From positions 1-34,428 of the forward strand of contig NTKV01000007.1 in assembly GCA_002457745.1 (NCBI GenBank): a stretch of DNA of 34,428 nucleotides, read 5' to 3'. Positions within the stretch are counted from its first letter, which is position 1, and each line of letters begins with the position of its first letter. The notes under the pieces are model-generated. The model was not told the origin of the DNA, ran no database searches, and saw nothing but the letters and a program-made list of their open reading frames with translations. The DNA comes from SAR116 cluster bacterium MED-G06 (lineage in GTDB: Bacteria > Pseudomonadota > Alphaproteobacteria > Puniceispirillales > Puniceispirillaceae). Below, piece by piece: positions 1 to 8,300 of this stretch. The translations under genes were made by a program, and so were the position numbers.

Positions 1-1
1 G

Positions 2-580
2 ATTGTGGCAACATCCGGTGTCGCGCCGCGTCTTGCCGATGGCGAAATCGATCCCCATGCATGGAACGCGCTGACCAATGGCATTGTCTATGTCGAGAAC
101 ATCGCCGCCGCGATGGCACAGGCTGACACCGCGAACGCCGATGCCTACAAAGCGAATGCCGCCGCCTATATCGCCAGGCTGCGCGCGCTTCATGCCAGCG
201 CCAGCGAGAGCTTCGGTGCGCTACCGGAAAGCCGGCGGACGGTTGTCACAGCGCATGATGCCTTCGGCTATCTGGCTGCCTCCTACGGGCTGAACTTTCT
301 GGCGCCTGTCGGAATCGATACCGACGCCGAACCTTCGGCAAAAGAGCTGGCAGCGCTGATCAGCCATCTGAAGGCAACAGGTGCCGGCGCACTGTTTGTC
401 GAAAACATCACCAGCCCGGCGCTGATCACCCAGATCTCGCGCGAGACCGGCCTGAAAATCGGCGGACGTCTGTTTTCCGATGCCCTGTCAGAGCGTGGTG
501 GGCCGGCCACAAGTTATGTCGCGATGTTCGAGCACAATCTTGGTGTGATCATGGCGGCCTTGCAGGACAGTGGCAGCTGA
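2..580 (+). CDS. Zn/Mn-type ABC transporter substrate-binding protein (3' part only)
   Basis: C-terminal about 190 residues of a periplasmic metal-binding protein of the ZnuA/TroA family (PF01297). The frame is open at the left edge, so the signal peptide and first metal ligands lie outside the window. Seen in the sequence: a DPHAWN motif whose His is a family metal ligand, a VTAHDAFGYLA segment with the next His, a GIDTDAEPSAKEL stretch that starts the C-terminal lobe, and LFVENITSP followed by LFSDALSE near the end, where the family's last acidic ligand lies. Such proteins deliver Zn2+ or Mn2+ to an ABC permease in the inner membrane. No permease or ATPase follows, so the rest of the transporter must lie upstream or elsewhere. 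The specific metal cannot be told from this fragment. Confidence 0.88.
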   Translation: MVATSGVAPRLADGEIDPHAWNALTNGIVYVENIAAAMAQADTANADAYKANAAAYIARLRALHASASESFGALPESRRTVVTAHDAFGYLAASYGLNFLAPVGIDTDAEPSAKELAALISHLKATGAGALFVENITSPALITQISRETGLKIGGRLFSDALSERGGPATSYVAMFEHNLGVIMAALQDSGS

Positions 581-736
581 TGACCATGTGATCGCAAGAC
601 TGTGCTGAAAATGAAGGGCCGGGCGTTGCCTCTGCCTCCTCGTCGTCTTGCGGCTGGCACCAGGGATTCGATGTTGACCATGGCCGGTCCAATCGCCGAC
701 AAAAGGACATATGAGCTATCCGGCGGAGAGACACAC

Positions 737-1165
737 ATGGCGCATCAGCGGATCAGATCCTTCAATACGCGCGACACCTATCCCGAGCAGAGCCTTGACA
801 ACGACCTGTGTCAGGCCGTTGTGACGCGCGGCGGGCGCACCGTCTGGATGCGGGGCCAGTGCCCGCAGAATCTGGATGACGCGGTCAATATCGACAGCCA
901 TGACCCGGCCGAACAGACCCATAAGGTGATGCAGAATATTCGTCAGCTGATCGAGGAGGCCGGCGGCGAGATGGCGCATCTTGTGAAGATCGTCGTCTAT
1001 ATCACCGATGTGCGGCATCGCGAGGCTGTCTACCAGACCATCGGCGAATATATCAAAGGGGTCCATCCGGTTTCGACCGGACTGGTGGTCAGCGCGCTGG
1101 CCCGCCCCGATTGGCTTGTCGAGATCGACGCCACCGCTGTCATTCCTGACGAGGCCGGGGCATGA
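737..1165 (+). CDS. RidA/YjgF-family protein lacking the deaminase arginine
   Basis: 142-residue protein of the RidA (YjgF/YER057c) family, normally small trimeric cytosolic proteins, some of which hydrolyse reactive 2-aminoacrylate imines. The frame extends upstream to 602, but the ATG at 737 has a GGAGAG ribosome site 6 bases ahead and matches the usual family N-terminus. The C-terminal half carries the typical pattern of helix, IVVYITD strand and EIDATAVIP ending. At the place where E. coli RidA has Pro-Ala-Arg-Ser, with the Arg that holds the substrate carboxylate, this protein reads HPVST, so the Arg is missing. That puts it with the non-deaminase Rid subgroups. Its stop overlaps the DUF1028 start as ATGA, so the two are probably translated together. 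Confidence 0.85.
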   Translation: MAHQRIRSFNTRDTYPEQSLDNDLCQAVVTRGGRTVWMRGQCPQNLDDAVNIDSHDPAEQTHKVMQNIRQLIEEAGGEMAHLVKIVVYITDVRHREAVYQTIGEYIKGVHPVSTGLVVSALARPDWLVEIDATAVIPDEAGA

Positions 1166-1839
1166 CCTTCTCGCTTGTCGCCCGCTGCGCTGCCAGCGGC
1201 CATTTCGGCGTTGCCGTGACATCCTCGTCGCCGGCGGTGGCGGCGCGCTGTGCCTTTGTTCGGGCCGGGACCGGCGCTGTGGCGAGCCAGAATGTGACCG
1301 ACCCGAGGCTTGGGCCCCGGGTGCTTGATACGATGGCATCCGGACAGGGCGCGGCGGCCGCGGTGGGGCAGGTGACCGACACTGCCGACAACACCGGCTG
1401 GCGCCAGCTTCTGGCCGTCGATGCCCAGGGGGGAACAGCCATTTTTTCTGGTGACCATGCTCTCGGGATCAGTGCCGAAGGCCAGGCACAGGACGCCGCC
1501 TCTGCTGGCAATCTTCTGGCAAACCCCGGGGTGCCAGCGGCGGTTCTTGCCGGCTTTGCCTCTTCCAGCGGCCATCTTGGTGACAGGTTGATGGCGGCGC
1601 TGTTTGCCGGGCTGGATGCCGGTGGCGAGGCCGGCCCCCTTCATTCTGCCGGCATGCTGATTGCCGGTGAGCAGTCATGGCCGCTTGTCGATCTGCGATG
1701 CGACTGGAGCGAAGCGTGCCCGATCAGGGCACTGGATGCCGCCTGGCAGGTCTACAGACCACAGATGGATGACTATGTGATACGGGCGCTTGATCCGGCG
1801 GCATCGCCGTCATATGGCGTTGCCGGCGATGATCGCTGA
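1162..1839 (+). CDS. DUF1028-family protein
   Basis: 225 residues, full length for DUF1028 (PF06267). It begins MTFSLVARC and continues with GHFGVAVTSSSPAV and GTGAVASQN, the conserved N-terminal face of the family. The family is thought to have an Ntn-hydrolase-like fold; if so, Thr2 would become N-terminal after Met removal and could act as nucleophile, which is an inference. No signal peptide or membrane segment is visible. It starts inside the RidA-like gene (ATGA overlap), and DUF1028 genes commonly sit beside RidA-like genes, which suggests a shared role in amino-acid-derived intermediate or amide metabolism. The substrate is unknown. Confidence 0.85.
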   Translation: MTFSLVARCAASGHFGVAVTSSSPAVAARCAFVRAGTGAVASQNVTDPRLGPRVLDTMASGQGAAAAVGQVTDTADNTGWRQLLAVDAQGGTAIFSGDHALGISAEGQAQDAASAGNLLANPGVPAAVLAGFASSSGHLGDRLMAALFAGLDAGGEAGPLHSAGMLIAGEQSWPLVDLRCDWSEACPIRALDAAWQVYRPQMDDYVIRALDPAASPSYGVAGDDR

Positions 1840-1877
1840 CCCGCCGGGCGCCAGCGGCGAGACCCATGTGACCGGAA

Positions 1878-3113
1878 TCAGGGTGCTGTGCCATGCCGTG
1901 CAGCGATATCACCGGCCAGCCTGGCCGCATCCTCCCAGACACCCCAGATGAAGGATGATCCCCGCATCGACAGCCAGGGCAGTCCAAGGAAATACAGCCC
2001 CGGCACCTCGGCAATGCCCTCTTTATGCTGTGGCCGCCCGTCGCCGTGGAAGCACGCAAGCTTCAGCCAGTCGAAATCCTGTTTGTAGCCGGTCGCCCAG
2101 ATGATGGTGCTGACGCCCTCGGTAGCAAGGTCAAGCGACCTCACCGGACGTGTCATGCAGTCAGGATCGGAACCGATCAGGCGTGCCGCCGGATCCTCGG
2201 GAAGATCGATGCCGTTGGCGGCAACATAGGCGTCGGCCTCGTCGAGAAGACCCAGATAGTTGTCATCGCCAGCCATGATATTGCGCGCCAGATCATCGGC
2301 AAAATGCATCACCCCGCCATCATGCCGCGCGGTCATGCCAAGAAGGGTCATGCCGCGTGCCGCGAAGCGCCGGAAATCCACCGTCTCGCCGCCATGCGCG
2401 CCGCTGACCGCGATGGTGACATGCTCGCGCCCCTGCGGCGGCGTCTTCAGGGCCCATTTGCCAAGAACGCCAAGCCACCAGACGAAATCCTTGCCGCGAT
2501 AGCGTCGCGGCGGCCGGTCATGCGGGCCGATTGACAGAAACACCCGCCGGCCTGACCTGAGAAGTTCATCGGCAATCTGCGATCCGGAGGACCCGGCCCC
2601 GACGACAAGAACCCCGCCATCGCCAAGCTGGTCAGGATTGCGATACTGCGCTGAATGGATCTGCGTGATGCCCGGTGTGTCAGGCACCAGCGGCGGGATC
2701 ACCGGGGTCTGGAACGGGCCGGTGGCGGCGACAATATTCTGCGCTTCAAGCTGCCCGTGCGAGGTCTCTACCAGAAAGGCCGATGTTCCGGTCTGGCGCG
2801 TGACCGACGTCACCTCGACGCCGCAGCGGACCGGAGACCCGATGGCGTCGGCAAAGCTCTCGAAATAGGCAATGACATCATCGCGTGTGGCGAAATCGTC
2901 ACCACCGATTCCGGCAAATTCCTGTGCCGGAAACCTGTCATGCCAGGCCGGGCCGTTCGCCACAAGACTGTCCCAGCGGGCGCTGCGCCAGCGTTCAGCG
3001 ACGCGGTGGCGTTCCAGGACCAGATGCTCGACACCCTGGCTGCGGAGATGCGCGCTCATTGCCAGACCGGCCTGACCGCCGCCAACAATCACCGTATTCA
3101 CGCGCTCTGCCAT
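1878..3113 (-). CDS. Flavin-containing monooxygenase-like NAD(P)/FAD oxidoreductase
   Basis: About 411 residues of the CzcO/FMO-type two-dinucleotide flavoprotein family. An N-terminal VIVGGGQAGL loop binds FAD, and a second VLVVGAGSSGS loop near residue 172 binds NADPH. A GITQIHSAQYRNP stretch between them resembles the FMO fingerprint (FxGxxxH type), and IIWATGYKQDFDWL matches the conserved ATGY segment. Two in-frame ATGs exist, at 3119 and 3113. A GGAG lies only 2 bases before the first and 8 before the second, so 3113 is preferred. Likely chemistry is NADPH- and O2-dependent oxygenation of a nucleophilic N or S atom or a ketone; the substrate cannot be read. It is transcribed divergently from the PhyH gene across about 215 bases. 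Confidence 0.85.
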   Translation of the reverse strand: MAERVNTVIVGGGQAGLAMSAHLRSQGVEHLVLERHRVAERWRSARWDSLVANGPAWHDRFPAQEFAGIGGDDFATRDDVIAYFESFADAIGSPVRCGVEVTSVTRQTGTSAFLVETSHGQLEAQNIVAATGPFQTPVIPPLVPDTPGITQIHSAQYRNPDQLGDGGVLVVGAGSSGSQIADELLRSGRRVFLSIGPHDRPPRRYRGKDFVWWLGVLGKWALKTPPQGREHVTIAVSGAHGGETVDFRRFAARGMTLLGMTARHDGGVMHFADDLARNIMAGDDNYLGLLDEADAYVAANGIDLPEDPAARLIGSDPDCMTRPVRSLDLATEGVSTIIWATGYKQDFDWLKLACFHGDGRPQHKEGIAEVPGLYFLGLPWLSMRGSSFIWGVWEDAARLAGDIAARHGTAP

Positions 3114-3254
3114 TGCCATGTCTCCAAGGTCTTCCGTCGCTGTGAGAGTAGGGGTGCCGGCCGTTCGGCTTCAAGGTCTTTCTGGGCTTGTGCCGGGCCG
3201 TTCAGCGGTGTGCCAGCGGGGCAAAAAATTCCTGTCAGGATGTGCGTTACCAGC

Positions 3255-3306
3255 TTGCCAACTCTGCCGACTTTTGTCTCTATGTGGTGATGAGGCGGCA
3301 TGCCGC
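3255..3306 (+). promoter_or_regulatory. Weak promoter-like hexamers and a 12-base palindrome upstream of the PhyH gene
   Basis: In the divergent gap between the flavin monooxygenase and the PhyH gene, TTGCCA (3255-3260) is followed 18 bases later by TCTATG (3279-3284), a weak sigma-70-like pair. Just downstream GCGGCATGCCGC (3295-3306) is a perfect 12-base palindrome that would lie in the leader and could be an operator. The rest of the gap (3120-3330) shows nothing else I recognise. Low confidence in either function. Confidence 0.3.
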
Positions 3307-3330
3307 AGACCTGTTTTGGAGGAGGCTCGG

Positions 3331-4122
3331 ATGGATATTCCGGCGCTGGCAGAGACCTACAACCGTGACGGCTATATCGGTGGTGTGCCGATCCTGACAG
3401 CCGGCGAGGTGGCGCGGCATCGCGCGTCGATGGAAGCTGCCGAAGATCAGATCGGCTCGCTTCATTACCGCTCGAAGGCGCATACCATCCTGACCTCGCC
3501 GCTGCAGCTGGCGACCGACAATAGCGTGCTTGATATCGTGGAATCCTTGATCGGTCCCGACATCCTTCTCTACAATGTCACCTACATCATCAAGGAGGCC
3601 AACGCGCCAAGCCACGTCAGCTGGCATCAGGACCTGACCTACTGGGGGCTCAGTCATGATGACCAGGTGTCGATGTGGCTGGCGCTGTCGGTGGCAGATG
3701 ATGTCAGCGGTTGTATGCGGATGCTTCCGGGAAGCCATACGCATGGCCGCTATGACCATGAGACCCGCGAGGACAGCGCCAATGTGCTGCTTCAGGGGCA
3801 GACAGTGACCGGCGTCGATGAGGAGAAAGCCCTGCTCTGTCCGTTACAGCCCGGAGAGGCGTCTTTCCATCATGGCTGGACCTTGCATGCCTCGATGCCG
3901 AACCGCAGCCATGACCGCCGCATCGGGCTCAATGTCCAGTACATCGCCGCGCATGTGAAGCAGACCAAGCATGACCGCGATACGGTGATGCTTGTGCGTG
4001 GTGAGGACCGCTATGGGCATTATGGCTATGACCGGCCGGCGGAGGCTGATCTCGAGCCTGCGGCGCTGGCGCATCAGCGCTATCTTGAGGATCTTCATCG
4101 CGAAACCGCAGGTACCAGCTGA
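3331..4122 (+). CDS. Phytanoyl-CoA dioxygenase (PhyH) family protein
   Basis: 263-residue Fe(II)/2-oxoglutarate-dependent dioxygenase of the PhyH family (PF05721). ATG at 3331 is chosen because an excellent GGAGGAGG ribosome site ends 5 bases before it; upstream in-frame sequence is not protein-like. The iron site is visible as SWHQDLTYWGL (His and Asp of the HxD motif) and HHGWTLHAS (distal His), followed by RRIGLNVQYI, whose Arg would bind the 2-oxoglutarate carboxylate. Bacterial members hydroxylate many small molecules, so the substrate is unknown. Eight bases separate it from a glutamine amidotransferase gene, so the two are probably one operon. Confidence 0.88.
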   Translation: MDIPALAETYNRDGYIGGVPILTAGEVARHRASMEAAEDQIGSLHYRSKAHTILTSPLQLATDNSVLDIVESLIGPDILLYNVTYIIKEANAPSHVSWHQDLTYWGLSHDDQVSMWLALSVADDVSGCMRMLPGSHTHGRYDHETREDSANVLLQGQTVTGVDEEKALLCPLQPGEASFHHGWTLHASMPNRSHDRRIGLNVQYIAAHVKQTKHDRDTVMLVRGEDRYGHYGYDRPAEADLEPAALAHQRYLEDLHRETAGTS

Positions 4123-4130
4123 GACGCGCC

Positions 4131-4901
4131 ATGCCCCGGATTCTGATTGTCGAGAGCAACCCGTACGATGTCAGCAAGGCACTGGCGGCGCGCACCGGCG
4201 CGACACTTGCCGACGTGTATGCGGCGTCGCTGACCACGATTGATGGCACCGCCGAAATCGAGATCATCTCCCCCTATGATGGCGATGATACCCCTGACAT
4301 GACGGAGTTTGACGGGGTGGTGTTCACCGGGTCCTCGGTCGAATGGAACACGGATGATGACCGCGCCGCGCCGCTGGCCGATGTAATGCGGGCCGCTTTC
4401 GCCGCAGGCCGACCGGTGATTGGGTCCTGCAACGGCATGCAGCTTGCCGCCTCGATCCTTGGCGGGTCTTCGGCGGCATCACCGAACGGGCGAGAGGACG
4501 GCATGGCGACCGGCATTGAGCTGACTGAGGCTGGCCGCAGCCATCCGATGATGGCCGGACGGCGTGACGGCTTTGCTGTTCCCTGCACGCATCGTGACGA
4601 GGTGGTGCGCCTTCCCGAAGGGGCGGTCCGTCTGGCCGGCAACGGCCATAGCGAGGTCCAGGCCTTTGCCATCGACCGTGATGGCATCGATTTCTGGGGC
4701 ATGCAGTACCACCCCGAATTCAGCCCGTCCTATGTCGGCCGCTATCTTGGCGACATGCACCGGGTCCCGCCACAGGTTGCGGATGATCTGATGCTGGCAG
4801 AGCGTGATGATGCCGCGGCGTTACGGCTGTCGACCAGCCCGGCTGATCAGGGCGATGCTGTGCGCATGCTGGAACTGCGCAACTGGATGGCGCGACTCTG
4901 A
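4131..4901 (+). CDS. Class I glutamine amidotransferase-like protein
   Basis: 256 residues with the class I glutamine amidotransferase fold (GuaA N-terminal domain/YfeJ type). The nucleophile elbow is visible as GSCNGMQLA (catalytic Cys), and QYHPEF supplies the catalytic His and its Glu partner. An early VFTGSSVEWN segment corresponds to the oxyanion strand. It has no fused synthetase domain, so it is a stand-alone amidotransferase or a hydrolase such as a gamma-glutamyl-amide hydrolase (PuuD-like chemistry), which is inferred. A roughly 45-residue tail after the catalytic His is longer than minimal. It follows the PhyH gene by 8 bases, which suggests that both act on the same nitrogen compound. 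Confidence 0.85.
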   Translation: MPRILIVESNPYDVSKALAARTGATLADVYAASLTTIDGTAEIEIISPYDGDDTPDMTEFDGVVFTGSSVEWNTDDDRAAPLADVMRAAFAAGRPVIGSCNGMQLAASILGGSSAASPNGREDGMATGIELTEAGRSHPMMAGRRDGFAVPCTHRDEVVRLPEGAVRLAGNGHSEVQAFAIDRDGIDFWGMQYHPEFSPSYVGRYLGDMHRVPPQVADDLMLAERDDAAALRLSTSPADQGDAVRMLELRNWMARL

Positions 4902-4968
4902 CCCGCTCGGGTTCCCGACATGCCGGTCATCGACGCGTCCGTGTCAGGAAAAATGCAGGGAATGCGCG

Positions 4969-6183
4969 CTAGATCACCGCGGTTTCCACAAGTGGCGCGC
5001 CGGCGGCAATCCGGTTCCATGAGAAGGGGGAAAGATCGAGGCTGCGGAATTCCCCATAGGTGATCAGCTCGGCCACACCGCGCCCCATGGCCGGGCTCTG
5101 CTGCAGTCCATGGCCGGAAAATCCGTTCTGGAAAATGAAATTTTTGACCAGGTCATGTGGACCGAGGATGGCGTTCTGGTCGAGCGTGTTGAAGGCGTAG
5201 TGGCCGGCCCATTCGGTGACCACGCGGATCGCCTCGAATTGCGGGATGCGGTTGGCCAGTATCGGCCAGACATGATCCTGCCAGCGGGTATGGTCCATCG
5301 CGAAATCATCGTAATCCACCGCCGGGTCGGGATCGGCTGGGCAGCCTGCCAGATAGGTGTCCGGCCCGTCCTGACGGACATGAACGCCTGACGGGTCGAT
5401 GGTCAGCGGCAGGTCGCGGTCGAGTGGAGTCTCGGCCGTGAAAATCCAGGTGAACCGCTTGCGCGGCTCCACCGGCAGCCCGATGCCGGCCATCGCCGCC
5501 GTACGCGCCGCACGCGGGCCGCTGGCATTCACCAGCGTGCCGCAGGACACTGACTCGCCAGAGGCCAGGGTGACATGGGTGACGCGGTCACGGGCGCAGC
5601 CAATGCCAACCACCTCATTTGCTATATATTCGGCGCCCTTCTCGCGGGCCGAGCGGCGCAGCCAGTCGAAAACGGTGCCGCCATCCCAGTATCCTTCATC
5701 ACGGAGATTGATCGAGCCAAGGCGGATATCCCGGAGATTGTAGAACGGGAAGCGTGCCGCGATCTCGTCAGGAGACAGGATTTCGGTGGCCGTGCCGTTG
5801 GCGCGCTGGATTGCCTGATTGGCCCGCAGCAGCGCGGCAAACTCGTCATTATCGGCAAGATACATATAGCCGTAATTCTGGATGCCGAGCTCGGGGACGC
5901 GAGCGTCCCCCATATAGGTGCGGAGGTTCTTCACGAAATCGGCGGCAAACTGCGAGATCTGGATGTTCAGCGCCGTGGAGAATTGCTGGCGCATGCAGGA
6001 GTTGGTGTGTGCCGTCGATGACTGGCCATAGCCGGGGTCGCGCTCGACCACCAGAATGGTGCCGTCGAAATTCGGGGTCTGTGCAAGGAACCAGGCGCTG
6101 GCCGATCCCATGATCGCCCCGCCAATGATCACCACGTCATAGCTTGTCCTGCTCGGTGATGTGTCAAACCCACCCGTGTTCAC
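4969..6183 (-). CDS. FAD-dependent oxidoreductase, DAO family (FOXRED1/SoxB-like)
   Basis: 404 residues of the D-amino-acid-oxidase/sarcosine-dehydrogenase superfamily (PF01266). The N-terminus has DVVIIGGAIMGSASAWFLA, a dinucleotide loop for the FAD ADP moiety, then VVERDPGYGQSSTAHTNS, the acidic strand end and flavin region. The C-terminus has FIFQNGFSGHGLQQSPAMG, the conserved flavin-contacting segment. The start is GTG at 6183, overlapping the upstream isomerase stop (GTGA), so translation is probably coupled. These enzymes oxidise the C-N bond of amino acids or N-methylated amino acids in the cytosol; the amine substrate cannot be told from the sequence. Confidence 0.87.
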   Translation of the reverse strand: MNTGGFDTSPSRTSYDVVIIGGAIMGSASAWFLAQTPNFDGTILVVERDPGYGQSSTAHTNSCMRQQFSTALNIQISQFAADFVKNLRTYMGDARVPELGIQNYGYMYLADNDEFAALLRANQAIQRANGTATEILSPDEIAARFPFYNLRDIRLGSINLRDEGYWDGGTVFDWLRRSAREKGAEYIANEVVGIGCARDRVTHVTLASGESVSCGTLVNASGPRAARTAAMAGIGLPVEPRKRFTWIFTAETPLDRDLPLTIDPSGVHVRQDGPDTYLAGCPADPDPAVDYDDFAMDHTRWQDHVWPILANRIPQFEAIRVVTEWAGHYAFNTLDQNAILGPHDLVKNFIFQNGFSGHGLQQSPAMGRGVAELITYGEFRSLDLSPFSWNRIAAGAPLVETAVI

Positions 6184-7421
6184 TTCCGTTTCCGATCTGT
6201 CGCGTTCCAGACGGCGGCGCCCGGCATCACGGACAGAACGTCCCAGCAGGCGCCCATGGTGTGATAGTCGGTCTTTCCGGCGGGTGATTTGTAAGGCTCG
6301 ACCTTGTGACCTTCGCGACTGGTGATACGGAACCAGGCGCCGTGCTCATGGTCGATCAGATGGTCCCATGACCAGCCCCACAGACGGTGATAGTCGCTGC
6401 GGTAGCGTTCCTCGCCGGTGCGGGTATAGAGCCGCCAGGCGGCGGCGAGCGCCTCGGCCTGGACCCAGAAATATTTATGCGCGTCGGCAAAGCTTCCATC
6501 CGGGGCATAGCCATAGACAAGTCCGCCATGGTCCTGGTCCCAGCCCCTGTCCATCGCCGTATCGTAGAGACGGGTCGCTGTCGCAAGATGCCAGTCGGCG
6601 GGGCGATGCGCGTCAAGCTGCAACAGGAGCTTTGTCCATTCGACCTGATGCCCGGGCTGAAAGCCCCAGGGTTTGAACAGGTCGTCCGGCTTGTCGATGT
6701 TGTAGGTCCAGTCATGCTGCCAGTCGGCGGTATAATGCTCCCAGATCTGGCCATCAGCCCCGGTCGCCAGATCGACCGTGAAACGGTTGGCGACAAGATC
6801 GGCGCGGTCAAGATAGCGTGCCTCTCCGGTGGCCTCGAAGGCAGCGATCAGCGCCTCGACCGTGTGCATGTTGGCATTCTGCCCGCGATAGGAGGACAGG
6901 GTGGCAAGGCTGGCGTCGCGCTCGTCGGCATAGGCACTGTGGCCCGGCTCGTAGAACTGTGCCTCCATGAAATCCCAGGTGTCGGCGATCAGCCTGTCGG
7001 CGCCCTCGATGCCGGCACGATGCGCCCAGGCGGCGGCCAGCATGACAAAGGAATGGCCATAGGCCATGGCGCGTCCGTCCTCGATGACATCACCCTTGCG
7101 CTGCCACAGGTGATGGCCCTTGTCGGTCAGGTGGTGGGTCGCAAGATAGCGCAGACCATGTGCCGCCCAGTCGCGGTAATGCCCCCGCCCGGTCCACAGG
7201 AAGGCGCTGGCGTAGTTGAAGACAAAGCGTGTCGAACTCACCAGATGGCGTGTCTCGCGGTCATAGACCGTGCCGTCATCAAGAAAGAAGTGGAAAAAAC
7301 CGCCATCACTGTCGAGGGCGACCGGTTCGTAGAAGGCCAGAATGTCCTCGACATGCGATGACAGGAATTCCCGGGACTCAAAATCGGGCTTCACAGGCTT
7401 GGGTGTCATTTCCAGAATCAT
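6180..7421 (-). CDS. AGE-family aldose-ketose isomerase/epimerase
   Basis: About 413 residues of the N-acylglucosamine 2-epimerase superfamily (PF07221), an (alpha/alpha)6 barrel. Conserved His-bearing segments are seen: MAYGHSFVMLAAA, FQPGHQVEWTKLLL, HKYFWVQAEALAA and KTDYHTMGACWDV. These resemble mannose/sulfoquinovose-type isomerases (YihS, ManI) more than true AGE, so C1-C2 isomerisation of a free hexose is likely. The frame runs on to 7532, but family homology begins near DFESREFL; ATGs at 7421 and 7409 are both possible and neither has an ideal ribosome site (GAGG abuts 7421 and lies 12 bases before 7409). It is first in a two-gene operon with the FAD oxidoreductase. Confidence 0.83.
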   Translation of the reverse strand: MILEMTPKPVKPDFESREFLSSHVEDILAFYEPVALDSDGGFFHFFLDDGTVYDRETRHLVSSTRFVFNYASAFLWTGRGHYRDWAAHGLRYLATHHLTDKGHHLWQRKGDVIEDGRAMAYGHSFVMLAAAWAHRAGIEGADRLIADTWDFMEAQFYEPGHSAYADERDASLATLSSYRGQNANMHTVEALIAAFEATGEARYLDRADLVANRFTVDLATGADGQIWEHYTADWQHDWTYNIDKPDDLFKPWGFQPGHQVEWTKLLLQLDAHRPADWHLATATRLYDTAMDRGWDQDHGGLVYGYAPDGSFADAHKYFWVQAEALAAAWRLYTRTGEERYRSDYHRLWGWSWDHLIDHEHGAWFRITSREGHKVEPYKSPAGKTDYHTMGACWDVLSVMPGAAVWNATDRKRK

Positions 7422-7791
7422 CCTCGCGAATGCCGCCGCGAAACGCGGCCAGTTGCATAACAAGGCCACCGAATTCCGGTTCGATGATCTTGAAAATTTT
7501 CTGACACCGTTCGGGGGCATCAGGGTCGACATGTTTCAACAACCAGACCATCTGTACCGCGCTCTGCCTGTTCCAGATCTGCATCGTGTCATATGAAAGC
7601 GGGTGCGTGAACGGCTAAATTTGTGATGCTGGGCCCAGATGGCAAATGATCGCAAATGATCGCAAATGACCGAAGAGGCCTGAAAATGACCGCGGCCACC
7701 TGCGGCAATGCCCCGCCTTGTCTGGCATCCTCCGCCGCCCCTATCTTCCAGTAAGTTATCCTGTCCTGTCACTGTTTGCCGAGGGCCTGTC
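7422..7791. other. Gene-poor divergent gap of about 370 bases
   Basis: Space between the AGE-family gene (minus) and the DUF4149 gene (plus). The part next to 7421 is an open extension of the isomerase frame without family similarity. It holds a phased 10-base repeat at 7642-7671, annotated separately. I see no convincing sigma-70 promoter pair, RNA gene or additional coding sequence, although both flanking genes must be transcribed from here. Confidence 0.5.
7642..7671. repeat. Three tandem 10-base repeats (GCAAATGATC)
   Basis: GCAAATGATC occurs twice in tandem, followed by GCAAATGACC, with exact 10-base spacing. A partial fourth copy (AAATGACCG) lies about 14 bases further on. The period equals about one turn of DNA, so all copies face the same side, as expected for a cooperative protein-binding site between two divergent genes. 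It is not a multiple of three and does not look coding. Confidence 0.6.
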
Positions 7792-8214
7792 ATGGCGCTT
7801 CTTGCCATCCTTCACGCGGCGATCGCCGGCTTCATGGTTTTCTTCATGGCGGTGGTGCCGCAAGCTGCGTTCAAGACCTTGTCGGCGAAAGCTGTCGGCG
7901 CCTTTCTCCGCATCCTGTTTCCAAGGCTGTTCCTGTTCGGGATGGTGCTCGCGATTGCCGCCAGCGGGGCGGCGATCTGGGCTGGCGCGGGGTGGCAGCT
8001 CAATATTTCGCTTCTTGTCGCGGCCGGGTTCGCGCTCAATGTCTTTGTGCTGACGCCGCGAATCAACGCCTATCGCGACCGCGAACTTGAGGGTGACGCG
8101 GCGGCGAAACGGATCTTCGGGCTTCTGCATCTGGCGTCGGTGGCCATCTTTCTGGCGCAGCTTGCCGGAAGCCTGGCGGTGACCGGAATGTTCCTGTGGA
8201 CAGCTGGCGCCTGA
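7792..8214 (+). CDS. DUF4149/TMEM205-like membrane protein
   Basis: 140 residues. Four hydrophobic helices are visible: LLAILHAAIAGFMVFFMAVV, RLFLFGMVLAIAASGAAIW, NISLLVAAGFALNVFVL and a last one near the C-terminus. The signature of DUF4149 proteins is a P-x-I-N-x-x-R-D-x-E segment after helix 3, here TPRINAYRDRELEGD, followed by RIFGLLHLASV. ATG at 7792 is chosen because GAGG lies 7 bases upstream; the frame extends upstream without sense. It is predicted to sit in the inner membrane, with unknown function. It is a single gene, convergent with the sulfatase at 8301. Confidence 0.75.
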   Translation: MALLAILHAAIAGFMVFFMAVVPQAAFKTLSAKAVGAFLRILFPRLFLFGMVLAIAASGAAIWAGAGWQLNISLLVAAGFALNVFVLTPRINAYRDRELEGDAAAKRIFGLLHLASVAIFLAQLAGSLAVTGMFLWTAGA

Positions 8215-8300
8215 CTTTCGATCCGGGTCAGCGCGCGCCTTGTTCTTGACCGGTTCATGCGGATGATGGCTGCTGCCATGATGCCGCTTTCCACGGCTGA

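Noticed and set aside
602-736. 45-codon upstream extension of the RidA-like gene
   Set aside because: The good ribosome site and family start are at 737; the extension is Arg/Pro-rich and unlike the family.
1840-1877. CGCCG/CGGCG hairpin between convergent DUF1028 and monooxygenase genes
   Set aside because: The stem is only five bases with an 8-base loop and no T-run, expected by chance in GC-rich DNA.
3118-3330. N-terminal extension of the PhyH gene
   Set aside because: The sequence before ATG 3331 does not resemble the family, and the strong ribosome site directly precedes 3331.
6387-7361. 324-codon open frame opposite the AGE-family gene
   Set aside because: Antisense shadow of a gene with clear family motifs; high GC creates long frames on the wrong strand.
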